Assembly: GCA_947034885.2 (NCBI GenBank)
Contig: OX344751.2
Coordinates: 20,708,001 to 20,772,000, forward strand
DNA length: 64,000 nucleotides
Source of the DNA: Thuidium tamariscinum
Taxonomy: Eukaryota > Streptophyta > Bryopsida > Hypnales > Thuidiaceae
Reading direction: 5' to 3'
Positions within the stretch are counted from its first letter, which is position 1. Each line of letters opens with the position of its first letter. Positions 22,701 to 35,482 of the stretch are shown here, piece after piece. Made by a program: the position numbers and the translations under genes. The notes under the pieces were generated by a model. It saw only the letters and a program-made list of their open reading frames with translations. It made no database searches and was not told where the DNA came from.

Positions 22701-23310
22701 GAGTTTCTAGTATTAATCTGATCAAGTTGTAACATCTCCGTGAATGAAAGTGGATTCAAAAGCACTAGAGAATGTGTTCCTAGGATACTATATGCAACCT
22801 TTGAGATACAAGTAACGCATTCACTTCACCGATTCATCACACCGAATCAGTGTCTCAAACTTTGCACATTCAATCAATTGAGTTTGAAGTGTTTGAATTG
22901 TCTCCTACTTTGTACCTTCACAAGTCCATGTGAACCCTCCAAGAGCACAATTAAAAGAAGACAAATGTGCATGGTACTCTGTTCGACGAAATCTGGTCTA
23001 ATTTTTCTGGAAAGCCTGCGAAAGAGCTTTACACAAGCTTTGAAAATCCAAACTCAAAATCCCTACCCTCTCCTGTCACATATGCACCTTCGATTGTCTA
23101 ACTTGGACATGGATCATTCTCCACTAAAATAAAAATATACACTCAATGCAAGAAACAAAGTAATGTCAAACTTACACCCTGAGCTGCCACACTCCAATTG
23201 TCCTTGAACCCTTGCTCATTTCGCATTCTGTCAAGGAAAATGTCCATAATCAGCAGCTGAAGAATTAGGTCATGGCAACAGCAATAAAAATAGCGTCCTC
23301 CTCGTCTCCT
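22701..23310. other. Spacer downstream of the SecE gene
   Basis: A 130-codon plus-strand frame (22740-23132) is rich in Cys, Leu and Ser, has no recognisable motif, and runs against the 3' side of the SecE gene. I read it as untranslated or spacer DNA. Confidence 0.5.
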
Positions 23311-24170
23311 TCAAAACCCTCCCCTGGTCCATGACTTGGCAAACTCGCCGCTTCCATTGAAGACCTGATCGGAAAGCTCGGCGAGAATAGCATTCACGGT
23401 CAGTAATAGAATGGCCGACCCAAAGATGATCCCTACAACGACGCCCGTGGTGCCGAGGACCTTTTGGAACTGCGGCCACTCCACGAGCTTCGTCTCTTCC
23501 CAAACTCCGCCCCAGAAATCTTGCGAAGAAGTCGAAACCTCCCCTCGGGAGACGCGCAGTTTCTTGAGCTCTTGCCCTATCTCATCTGGCGAAAACTGCT
23601 GACTCTCGTCCGGTTGAGCTTCGGTTTCTGCTGCCTCGGTTAGGATGTTGTTGTCGTCTTCTTCGCCGTTTGTGGCTTCCAATGGAGTGGTTCCGACGGG
23701 CAACGGTGGAGTAGAAATGTTCGGCGTTTCGACGTTCTCTCGCTTTTGTTTCTGTGCGGCCGCTCGCACTCGGAAAGACAACGGTCCTCGGTTAGGAATT
23801 TCTTTACTTTTCGGGAAACTTCTAATGCTGCTCTGCAAAACAGACGCATCCGCAGTACAGAAGAGGAAATGTAAATTTACTGACAGAAAGAATTTCAAAA
23901 AAATTCTCTTCCTAAACAATAATCCCTCGTGGCCAGAGCCGTCAAATACAACCAAACCGAACTGCACAAGCCTACAACATTGTTGAAAACCTGAGAACCG
24001 AGTTTCCGGAGTCTTGACCTCCGCAAAAGTTCCCTCCAGAGCCGGACTCCAAAACTGTAAATGAAAATTCAGAAGATTAGGCCACATACTCTGCCATTCG
24101 CTCGAACTGCAATCAGCGAATTTCGTGTCCATGAAGTGAGAGCGCAGGATTGCGCGACTGCAGATGCCAT
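23311..24170 (-). CDS. SECE1: Plastid preprotein translocase subunit SecE
   Basis: Two exons, 24090-24170 and 23311-23832, join in phase (GGCAGA / AGCAGC) to 200 residues. The start at 24170 gives MASAVAQSCALTSWTRNSL, a Ser/Ala-rich, basic, acid-free transit peptide. A long acidic hydrophilic linker follows (EEDDNNILTEAAETEA). The C-terminal 70 residues are the SecE domain: amphipathic segment FWGGVWEETKLVEWP, then one membrane helix (TTGVVVGIIFGSAILLL). Plastid SecE pairs with SecY in the thylakoid membrane to move proteins from the stroma. A longer frame starting at 24189 runs through the intron without a stop and would give a 292-residue product, but it lacks a transit-peptide character and the spliced form fits the family. 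The SecE1 name is by similarity. Confidence 0.85.
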
Positions 24171-27100
24171 GGCGAAACCCGAAAACCACAATTCAGAGGA
24201 GTGGGGCAATTGAGCAGAAGAAGAAGGGTGTACAGCCTGTAGGACACGGATGAGGATTGGATGGTTTTCATCCGTTTGAAAATCTATCTAGGACCTCTCA
24301 TACCACTGACACCTCACGCACGCAACCTCATGGACTGAACGAATGTCCACTCAAACCCCTCTTAAGGTTTTTACACCTAAAATCGCAAGCTTTCTTAACC
24401 CTGAAGCGCTCCGATGTCCATATTCTGGACGATGAACAGAGGGCTTCAAGGCACTGTTTCATCCAATTAACTTCTCATTTATCAAATTTAAGACTTGAAT
24501 CTAGAAAAGACAACCTTCCTTAATGACCAAATTCATTCAATTCTGATAAGTGATATATCTGTACAAAGCAATAAGCGAAAATGTGCAAAAATTCGAAAAA
24601 GGATTGAGAAGCTTTAGGTTTAAATCTCACACCAGTCATAATATACTCCAACTATTCAAGAGAGTCCATGATGTTCAAAAAATGCATTCGTAGAGAATCT
24701 AGAATTCCTTTTTCACTACCAACAAGATTCTAAAAAAATATATATATAATAATGGGAACCATGGACAATTACTTATTTGTACGATTTAACCCTTAAGCGC
24801 GTTACCGTCCACTTTGTGGACAATGACCAGAAGAGACTGTCGATATCTTGGTTTCCGTCGAATTTTTTCATCTACAAATTTCAGGAACAGTAGGGGCGAT
24901 GGTTGTATATACAGAATGCCTCAGGCGGCAGAGTGAAACGCCTTCACTATTTTTTGGAAAATAGAAACGTGGAGACGTGTGCTGTAGGAAGGAAAATTTG
25001 AATTGCCCGAACATCAAAACAAGGGCTGCGTGACAATTTTCAAGTAACAACCCATCTTAGCGGGCAGGGAACTCAGTGCGTTCTCATGACGTCAAGTGGG
25101 TCCGTGCATTTATATTTCTTCCACGTGGAGGTGCGCGTGGAGGTGATGCTATCATCTCTACAATTGCTTGAACTCAAATATTGAAGACTCTTCGTACTGG
25201 GCCCACGCACTGCCACCTCTACTAGTGAATATCTCAGTTTTACATTCTAAATTATGTTGAATTGCAGTTGTACCATGACTGTACATAGTGAAGGAGTCTC
25301 AAACAATAATCATGCCTACAGACACAGTAATTTGCCGTCAATCCTAGGAGTGACTACACTGTAGAAGGAGTAGTACGCAACCTTCCTTTGCTCTCTCAAT
25401 TTAGTGCTTTAGATATACAACAATAGTAGAGGTAAAACCTCAAAGGTCATGGCAATCTTTGATTTCACTTCCTTCAGTAAACAAAGAAGCAACCACCTGT
25501 CCCAAAATACGTACTACTCAGTAAATACTCTTCTAAAGCCGTCATTTCTAAATTTTTCTAAGATATTCTTCTTGTTTTCACAGCATGGATATTCATTACT
25601 TTCACACAGGACAGCTTGCGTAGCACTCTTGCAATCACAATAAAAATCAAACACTAATCACGCAACAAGTGCACTTGATTAGTACATCGTCATCATCTGC
25701 AATACACACCTTCTCTGTCGCTTACCATTCCTCTGTCTTTTCTTGCTACATGGTCGCAGTCATTTTCATTCCAGTCAATTCTCTACAATTCGTTCGAGGT
25801 GCACTGTGGACGGTAGAATTTGCAGAATTTACAGACGTCAGTTTCGAACTCACATCCGCTGCTCAACAGGAATTTTGTCGGCTCTCACCGACTGTGCATC
25901 GACTTCTCAATGCAACACTGAATTCGAGCTCCGCAGCCCACATTATCACTTTAGAGTTGGACGACTGGGTTCGAAGTCAGATGATCAGGTTCAAAGTCGG
26001 ACAACAAAGAAGTCGGACGATCAGGTTCAAAGCCACTGACCTTGAAGGTCATTATGCATATCCATTTCTATAATCGGCACTATCTCACTCATGCAATTCT
26101 ATGTTTACTTCAGTCTCTCTGATCTTCACATTCTCATCATGAAGTCGACAAATTTTGGCGTGCATGCATAATTGCCCATGCACTTTGTTCTACATCTCAC
26201 TTGCATCTTTTGTCTGTTCACTTTGTCCTTTCTAGGAACTTCGACTCTCACCATGCCGTCACTGTTTGAATTAACTTCCATTTTAGCACCATCGATCTGC
26301 TTCAACGATTGGCACTTTCGACTTCAAGTACTACTGACATCTGCACGCCTTCACTTGCAGAATGACAGGGACCCAACATGGCTACATCAACCTCCAGAAC
26401 TGAAGAGCAAGTTCCGGCGTCGGCATTCATTCGTCAGACAATCAGGTCGTGGTGCACGTCCATTCAAGTGAGCGACAGACAAACTCGACAAGTTCTGGCG
26501 CTGCTAGACAAGCGACTACTGCTGCAGAAGTTAGTGAAAAAAGGAATCAAGAAGAGAGACACACCGCGTGGCTTACGATTCCTCTTCAGGCATAATTGTT
26601 CGAAGATTCTGAACTGGAGAGAGAGATTGCCGGAGGGTCACCCAGACGGGTTTTCTGACGACGTGAACCACGTCTTGAGATTCTTATTGTAGCCTAACAT
26701 TGGTGGACAAACGTGCGTCTGCTGAACTTGCATCTCCAACGTGTACACTTAGAAGTCCAGATTGCGATAGCTCCCTTGCGACACTTCTAATATCATTGTA
26801 ACTAATTACGTTCGAGGACACCATGACAATTACGCGCAGTGCTTCCGCTGCTCCTACAGTACGTCGATACCAAACACGAAGCACTAGCTGGTACATCCAA
26901 CCTATCATCCAATTCAAGGTCACAATCAATGGAAGCTCGCATAGTTTCATGGAAGCGCAAGAAACCTATCGTCAAAGAGGTGAGCAGCCCTTGTCTACTT
27001 GATTGTGACAATGACCGCAGTCCTCCTTCTCGCCCATTTGACATCGAGCAAAGCGTTGACAAGGTGCCATCCAGCATTGCTGTCGACGTTCGTCCACGCT

Positions 27101-29157
27101 CCACTGATAGAGTCTCGACGCCGAGCGAAAGCAATCTCCTTTGGCGAGGTCAACGGTGGACTGTTCGATCTGCAGCCAGTGGTCAAGACCGAAGACTCAA
27201 CACGTCCATTCCAACTCCGGTTCGACTCTCCCGATCCTTGTTACCTCAACTTTCAAGTTCCACTGTCCGTGATGGGGTGGAGCGATGGCTCCTTGGCCTC
27301 ATCATTCACTCGTACTTCCAATAGAACGACCAGCAACTATGCCATGTTGTTATTCTCGATGACGGAAGCGAGGTGCATGTGCATGGCAACAATGTTGAGT
27401 ACATTGACATCGTACAAGCAGAGGATGCGAATGGTTTAGAGGACAACGAGAACCCCCGACTGGAAGTGCTAAACCCTGACTTCACGCTCTCTGAGCAGAC
27501 TTCATCGCATGAAAGAGTAAATGCGAGTGATACTTCCCTAGTGCCCACCTTCGTGTCATTCCAACCATTGGAGCACTTGCCTGATCAAGCTGATCTTGTA
27601 TACGAGGGGGACGAGACGTAGCTTTCATGGGCTAATTTCACTGAAGACACAGTCGACATCGACAATACTCCTCCATTCCAGGAGAACATCTTCGTTGTGC
27701 CTTCAGCAACTTTACTTCAGCAAGCCCTTGTTCCTACTGGATCTGTGACACATGACGGACCAACTGCAACATCAGTTCAAATTGTTGAGGTCCCCGCCGT
27801 TGGGTGGCCGGAGTCAACTATAGCCGCTGAAGAGCTGCCGCCACTAGCGCCCGTTGTTCAAAGCCTTCCCTGCCAGTATGTTGTTGTCATAAGCAATGCA
27901 AGACGTTTGCACCGAGGAAACCGCCTGCCTGACCAACAAGGTGAAGCATCCAACACCGGTCATCAAAGCAACTCCTCAAGCGGAGGGCGTGCTGCTGCAA
28001 GCTCCGTCTCAGCAGTCGCAACAAGTCAATCAAGAGCTAGTGGCGTTCGACTTTCTCGAAGACGACCTGGGCAAATATCGGCAGCCGCGGCACGCTGTGC
28101 TTTCCTGGAGACATTTGTAGATAGCAACTGGAGCATGGATCATTCTACATACAGTGAGGAATTGCCTCCATTTACTAGACTTCAAGGTGGTCCAGCTTTT
28201 TTGATATTTCGCATGCCAACTAAAGCTTGTTTGTTCAGTCGCTTCTGGAGCGATGACACTCTTCAGAGGATTTGTATTGACACAAATCGGTACACTGACG
28301 TGGTTCCTCAGGGACGCACTATCTCGTTAGGAGGAAGAGAGTGGTGGCCGTTGGAGAAGCAGGAGCTGCAGGCCTTCATAGCCGTTAATCTCCTCATGGG
28401 CATTAAGAAACTGCCAAATCATAGGAGTTACTGGAGCCGACGAAATGAATTTCTACACTGTCCCAGTATCTCAACCATAATGACCTGCAGGAGATATGAA
28501 GATATCACAAGATGCATTCACGTGGCTGATGACAGTGTGCCACCACCTACAAGTGAGAATGCTGAGTTTGATAAGCTACGTAAAATGAGCTGGCTTGTTA
28601 ATGAACTGAAGCGGCGCTTCAAGATGAACTGGCGTCTACATCAAGAAGTGACCGTTGATGAGACAATGGTGGCTTATAAAGGCAAGTACTGTCCAGTGTG
28701 TCAGTATATGCCTCGTAAACCAACAAGAAGGGGAGTGAAAGTCTGGTGCATTGCTGACGTGCGTCAGAAGTATGTCTGTGATTTTCAAATTTACACTGGC
28801 TCCCACTGTCATGAGTCAAGCAATGCAGGATCGACCGCAGAAGCCAAAACCGCATATGACGTGGTGGTACAGTTGATGGAGGGCTTGCAAGGGAAGTCTC
28901 ACATTGTCTGCACAGACAACTTTTTCTCATCAGTGAAATTGTTCATGGAGCTCCGAGCACAAGGGACCTACGCAGTGGGAACGGTGCGAAGCAACTACCA
29001 CTACTAGAAAATTCAGTGACCGAAACAACAAAATTCCAACGCAAATCTGTTGATTGCATCTGTTGTTTCGGAAGCGTTGTTTTGGCCATTTTTCAACACA
29101 AATCTATTATTTTTTTTCTGTTGTTTTGGACAAGGCAATTTTGATTTTTTTTTTTCA

Positions 29158-29357
29158 ATTAAAAAAAAACTTGGGCTAGCCACCACAAGGCGGCCCCGCA
29201 CACTGACACGTGGCAGCCACGTAAGCGGCCACCACACGGGCATCTGCCTAAGTGGCCGCCTTGAAGGCAACTCCATGCAGATTCCCACTTCCATGGAGGT
29301 TCGATCCCTGGACCTCATGATCAAGGAACAAGGTGTTAACCAACAGACCATGCACTA
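29158..29357 (-). mobile_element. Possible tRNA-derived SINE relic
   Basis: Read on the minus strand, the start resembles a tRNA: a D-arm-like CTGTTGGTTAACACC, then a box-B-like GATCGAACC about 35 nt on. It then runs through a GC-rich body of about 130 nt to a run of T. This head-body-tail layout fits a plant SINE. The A box is imperfect, and the segment could simply be part of the CACTA element. Confidence 0.35.
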
Positions 29358-29485
29358 ATTCAGATGTCCCAAGAGCTTGTGAAAATTTTTTTGAACTAGT
29401 AAGTTCAATATTTTTTCTTGTGTTTGTAATAATCAGCGGACTTCAGGCACCATTTACACATAGTAAAACACATTTTTTTGAAAAA

Positions 29486-29730
29486 CTTTCAACTAAGAAA
29501 AGTTGTATATTGAAGTTAACTTTCACCTCCAACAATCCGTTTGTGATTTTGATCCTCCAATCAAAAGTTATGAACAAAAATCAGAGAGGATGTTAGAAAA
29601 TGTGAAAATAAATTTTCTTAGCTACCCCTCTCTGATTTTTGTTCATAACTTTTGATTGGAGGATCAAAATCACAAACGGATTGTTGGAGGTGAAATTTAA
29701 CTTCAATATACAACTTTTCTTAGTTGAAAG
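29486..29730. repeat. Long near-perfect hairpin (104-bp arms) in the CACTA element
   Basis: Arms 29486-29589 and 29627-29730 are reverse complements with a single mismatch, separated by a 37-nt loop. Weaker pairing continues outward to about 29433 and 29790. RNA read through here would fold into a stem of over 100 bp, a typical source of small RNAs. Confidence 0.95.
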
Positions 29731-32543
29731 TTTTTTGAAAGTTTTTATTCTACTATGTGAGAATGGACTCCAAAGTCTGCTGAATTGAAAAAGGACTGAA
29801 TTTTACATGATTAAGTTTTTTTTTAAAGTCATTGCACTTAGATTTTCGAAGATTCTAAGAAGATTCTGAAAAGATTCCAAAGATTCCCAAAAAATGCCAA
29901 GAAGATTCCAAATTCAACTAAAACTTGGTGATTTGGTCATCACACTATCCAAATCAACAGAAAATAGGCGCCATTCTGTTGATTTTTACAGAAAGTTAAA
30001 AAATGGTCATTCCACTGCCCCAAACAACAGAAATCAGTTGATTTTTTGTTGTTTTGGTCATGCATTTCTAGTAGTGTACCGCATTGCTTCCACGACATGA
30101 AGGACCTTTCCAAGGAACCAAGAGGGACTTTGCTTTGGCGAATGCATGCCAATAGACAGATCTCGTCTGTCATTTTTGTGGATCGCAAAGCAGTGGGGCT
30201 CCTGTCAACTTGTTACGCACCTGTACCTGCTGCAGATGAGGATTGGCCTATAGTACCTCGGTGAATTGAAGGTATTGCAACAGAGGTGGAAACATCTCCT
30301 GTACACAAGGCCTATTCAGACTTTATGAGTGGTGTTGATGTTGCAGATCATCTTCGTGGCAACTACTCATGCCAAACCAAGAGCCACAAATGGTGGCACA
30401 AGATTTTCTTTTTCCTAGTCGATACGTCGATAGTAAATTGCTATATTCTGAACAAAGCAGTGGCACTATAATTGGGAGAAGAACCTCTATCGCATATAGT
30501 GTTCCAGTTTGAACTCACAGATGAACTGAGCAGGTCTTGGAGGGTGCAAAGAGCAGGTGTCTCTCAGTTTCGCTTGCTCGTTCCAGGTGTTCATGGTTTG
30601 GTCTGAAGTGGTCGTCGCAGGAAATGTCGTTTCTGTCGTAGTTCAACACGGACAACTTTGCTTTGTGCGCAATGCGGTGGAGTTTACTTGCATGCAGGAG
30701 AGTGTTTCCAGCGAAGTTACTACAGTCTTTGGCGATGATGCTTCATATCGACGGAGGTGGTTCAGTAACGGCCAGAGGTTCTGACAACATGCACATCGAC
30801 CCTGGAGAGTATGGAAAAAGTAACTAGTGAGCGCATGTACACTCCGGTTTTAATATTTCTAGTTTCATAGTGCAATGAGGCAGCTAGTATTGACCAGATG
30901 AAGAGGACGCACCTCTTCGTAGTCATTGTAGATTTTTTTTTTCCTAACTGCTCGAGTCGTTCCTTGGTTAGTTCCAGGCAGGTATTAGTTCAGGCAACAG
31001 AGTCACACGAAAGGCAGGTGAAGAGTTGGTGCTTTGTGGAATGGACCGTCTGTATACGGAGTTTTCTGAAGTCGTGCTCTTACTAGTCGATGACTTATTA
31101 GTTGTCGATGATGGATATGCAGCAGTAAGTATAGTCTACCTTTCTAGTAACAGAGATATAGGAAGGTACCTTTTTTTGTGTGTTATAAACTTTTATCAAG
31201 AAAAGAAAACAGAATGAGAATTATGTGAAAGATGTTTTTGCTACTTGACTGGGATTCGAAGAACTTGAAATTCTGTTGACTGCCTGCGTTCAGTATACTT
31301 GAGTTCGGAAGGACATGGTGTTCGGATTGTGAAGCAGTCAGCAGTAAATTCGAGTCACCGATTTTTTGGAGTGCACATTCTATTCGGGACATTCTTCTGT
31401 CAGGGAAGTAGTATTACAGAGTATAAAAGTCGAACATGAATGCCACGTTTCTAGCCGGATCTGCAGAACATGTCGTCATGTTCTTTGTCGTTCTCAATCT
31501 GGGCAGGGGCAGCGTCGCTACAGTGGGCACTAGGGCAGGTGTTTGCGGTGTAGTAAATTTTGGTCGGTCATGGCGCCACCTTGGCAGGTCAAACGTCGAG
31601 AGATTTCATCTTCAATATGATGGTCAGGATGTGTCCATTGTAAGGCGGTCTACATCTAGCACATGAAGCTTTCCAGTTGTGTTTCAATATTGTCTGAGAA
31701 CTGCCTTTCTTCTCTTGACGGTACAAATTTTTCTCAATTTTTTCGAAGTTCGATTGTGCCTGAAACTCGAGGAAATGATAGCGCTACACACTCTGCCCGT
31801 GAAAGTCAACGCCGAAAAGAGAGTAGTCAAACTTCATGATCTGCAACACACCTAAACATTTTGCAGTGTCGTTTTTGCTGATGTATAGCAGTTTGGACGT
31901 CTCGCAAGATCATACGGTGAATTACCTTTCCCTTTGCTTCTTGCTCATAGCCGGAATCTGTCGACATTTCCTTGTTTTTCTGCGATTTCCACTGTATCCA
32001 ATGACTAGGTGCGCTTAAGGGTTAAGGTGTAATTACCTTAATTGGAGCACTTGGGAAGCCCATTTTAGTGATAATATGAAAATGTTAAAAATTGAATCAT
32101 AGAAGGCAAACGAACTTTATTACCATCTTGATTTTCAAGTAGAATATCTTTAGGCTAATTCTAAGAGGGGTACATATTTTCAAAAGGTGTGTACTTATTT
32201 CACAAATCAAACCCAGGTGGGATTATAGTTTTTTGATTAAAATTTGTAATTTATTACTAATTTCTAAAGTGGTTTATTGTGAAATTACCAAACTATCTAT
32301 AAAATGGAGTCATTAGCCTATAAACAATATTGTAACCATTTTCTACTTGATGAATGTGAAAAATCTCTTGAGTATAGGAGAAAATTGCAACTATTTATCC
32401 TCAATATAAGAGATAGAAAGGAGAGATCTTCTACAATCAGTACATTGACTTCCAATGAATATATTGGCTTATTCAAAGTAGATGATGTCATATAATATCA
32501 AAATTCATGATTTCAACATCCACCACTCTATCCTTCAAGGGTT

Positions 32544-34090
32544 AAGTTTTCACCAATAAAGGTTTGACATATTATCCCATATTAGCATTAATGCACTAAT
32601 TATGTCAAAAAAAATGAATAGATTTGAGTGTTTTTTGGAACAAAATTGTGGCCAAAAGTAGGATGATGAAATTGGGCTAGTCTACCTTAAGGTAGTATAG
32701 TTCATTATATACAAAAGATCCATTATAGACACCTTGCTAATGATCTATTATAAGGTGTTTTTTTAAGAAATTTATGCCACAATCAAAGTCTTAGGTGGCA
32801 GTAATGCCGAGTGATTAGTGACCACAATAGGAACTTCTAGCTTTTGAGTGAAAATTCATTGGAGGAAGTGGTTTTTTTAGGCCTTCATTGTGTGGCCATA
32901 TTAGAAAATATTGTGCCTACTTTAGGTGAATAACATGAGCATTTTAGATATAGTCAATTTCAATGTTGGTTTGTAAATAGACCAAAGACTCTTTGGAACA
33001 ATATACATCAAAAATTTATAACAAATTTATACTTTGTGATAAAAATATAATTTCAATTGTTTTTATTGTTTTTCACACTTGTCTTGATGTAGTAAAAAAA
33101 AAAGATTTCAGCAATTAAATGTTGGAGCTTTGGGAACTAAATGAAGTACATCTAAATTTATTGAACAATCAATATTTTGTATATTCATTAATGATAGCTA
33201 ACATGTTCACTTGATGCTTCACAATAATCTAGTAAGGTTCAAAATGAGTTCACAAGGATGAAAAAAAAAGAAAAACTTGCATAAATGAAAATTTGATGTT
33301 TAAGTTCAACTCATGCCATATAATATTTTACTAAAACATCTCAAAATCTACATTTTCTTATTTAGAAGTTAAAACCTTGATTATTCTTACAATTGGCCTT
33401 TCCATTCTCTCACATTACATTACAAGCTTATAAAGAAATATAGGATTATATAATATAAATACAATTCTAAAACTCTGATGCTGAAGATTTTAGTATTATT
33501 GCAATAATATGCAATAAGATGAAGATTATCCTCATGTGCTAGATTTCTAGATTTCTACAATTCTGTATCTTTATATTTCATCCAAATAGGAAAAACATGA
33601 GTGAAAGAATCATTAGTCTTACTCCCAATTGGTTAGAGAAGGTGTAATAAGGAAAATTAGGCATACTTGATTCAAAACACCATTTATTGTAAATATTGTA
33701 CTACTTGTTTATTATGGAAATTATCACAAAAAATTGCGTCTTTGGGAGGTTACTTGGGAATTCAATTTAATCCTGGACAAGTTAAAAGCATTCCAAACCA
33801 CTTGTTCAACTTCTGCAATCCAAAATACGTCTGAAATTCCTTAGCAGCCCAAATCTGTATTTTTAACTATAAATAACTTTGATGTTATATTTTATGCAAA
33901 TAAATTTCATTCTCCCAAAATAATTCTTGAATTATCAATAATTTATACAATTTGATAAAATTGAGAGAAGTATTGTACAGTGGTTGTAAAAAAGGATAAA
34001 TGTTAAAAATATGTCGAACTCCATATTAAATTGCGCAGTTCGTGAGCATAGAATGTGATATTAAAGAGGTCATACCGTAAACCCGAACAG
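32544..34090. other. AT-rich spacer with a dispersed repeat
   Basis: No gene is seen. 32960-33090 is an inverted, diverged copy of 38270-38410 and 38740-38880 (shared ccaaagagtc, caattaaaattata and gataagtgtgagaaat themes). Confidence 0.6.
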
Positions 34091-34100
34091 ACCACCTGGT

Positions 34101-34115
34101 AAACCCTAACCCTAA
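34101..34115 (+). promoter_or_regulatory. Telo-box upstream of eL42
   Basis: aaaccctaaccctaa lies 113 nt before the eL42 start codon. Telo-boxes (AAACCCTA) are common in 5' regions of plant ribosomal-protein genes and support their expression in dividing cells. Whether it is in the promoter or the 5' UTR depends on the unseen transcription start. Confidence 0.6.
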
Positions 34116-34227
34116 GTTTGGCCGTCAAAGCCCAGGATGAGAACTCCTCGGCCTCTCTTTTGCTTCTCTGCAGGCGGAGCTGTTGCTGAAGCGAAGGCGA
34201 GTCGAGTTGGCTGTGGGCACAGCCAAG

Positions 34228-35482
<1,255 letters not shown>

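Larger units (their letters stand above)
28999..30076. mobile_element. Non-autonomous CACTA (En/Spm) element
   Basis: Ends CACTACTAGAAA and TTTCTAGTAGTG are perfect over 12 bp and followed by TGACC on each side. The 3-bp target duplication TAC (28996-28998 and 30077-30079) is as expected for CACTA elements. Short subterminal repeats of AAACAACAAAA / TTGTTGTTTTGG type recur near both ends. At 1078 bp with no transposase it depends on enzyme supplied elsewhere. It landed in the transposase core of the piggyBac element and so is younger than it. Confidence 0.88.
27697..30745 (+). pseudogene. piggyBac transposase (DDE_Tnp_1_7), interrupted
   Basis: The frame from 27697 gives an unconserved N-terminus and then the transposase core from about 28190 (LIFRMPTKACLFSRFW, GREWWPLEKQELQAFIAV). 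All three catalytic aspartates are visible: TVDETM (28657-28659), CTDNFFSS (28915-28917) and, after the insertion, SGVDVADHLRGNY (30337-30339). A cysteine-rich C-terminal domain follows near 30.62-30.72 kb (CRFC, CAQC, HAGEC). The core is broken at GTVRSNY by the CACTA element at 28999-30076. Beyond the insertion the frame is shifted, and stops occur at 30262 and just before the cysteine-rich domain. The enzyme would cut and paste DNA at TTAA; this copy cannot make it in one piece. Confidence 0.9.
24790..32021 (+). mobile_element. piggyBac transposon with intact ends
   Basis: The element is flanked by TTAA on both sides (24786-24789 and 32022-32025) and has the perfect 11-bp inverted ends CCCTTAAGCGC / GCGCTTAAGGG. 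The TTAA target and ends beginning CCC are the piggyBac hallmark. Just inside the left end is a palindrome GTCCACTTTGTGGAC. The body is 7.2 kb, or about 6.15 kb without the inserted CACTA element. The coding region (about 27.7-30.75 kb) is a recognisable piggyBac transposase. The left 2.9 kb holds only short frames that I could not assign. Confidence 0.9.
24399..32539. mobile_element. Possible outer piggyBac-like element, split by the inner one
   Basis: At the left, TTAA (24395-24398) is followed by CCCTGAAGCGC and a small palindrome (GTCCATATTCTGGAC). At the right, CTTCAAGGG is followed by TTAA (32540-32543). The left end resembles the inner element's end, including the same type of palindrome at the same distance. 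Without the inner insertion the element would be about 0.9 kb, a MITE-size relic. The pairing of these two ends is inferred; the right end matches over only about nine bases. Confidence 0.4.

Noticed and set aside
22740-23132. 130-codon plus-strand frame
   Set aside because: Composition is like translated spacer, with no motifs and no splice partners.
25961-25980. GGGTTCGAA as a tRNA T-loop
   Set aside because: No acceptor, D or anticodon arms could be drawn around it.
29013-29351. 112-codon minus-strand frame in the CACTA element
   Set aside because: It spans the SINE-like segment and subterminal repeats; no transposase motif.
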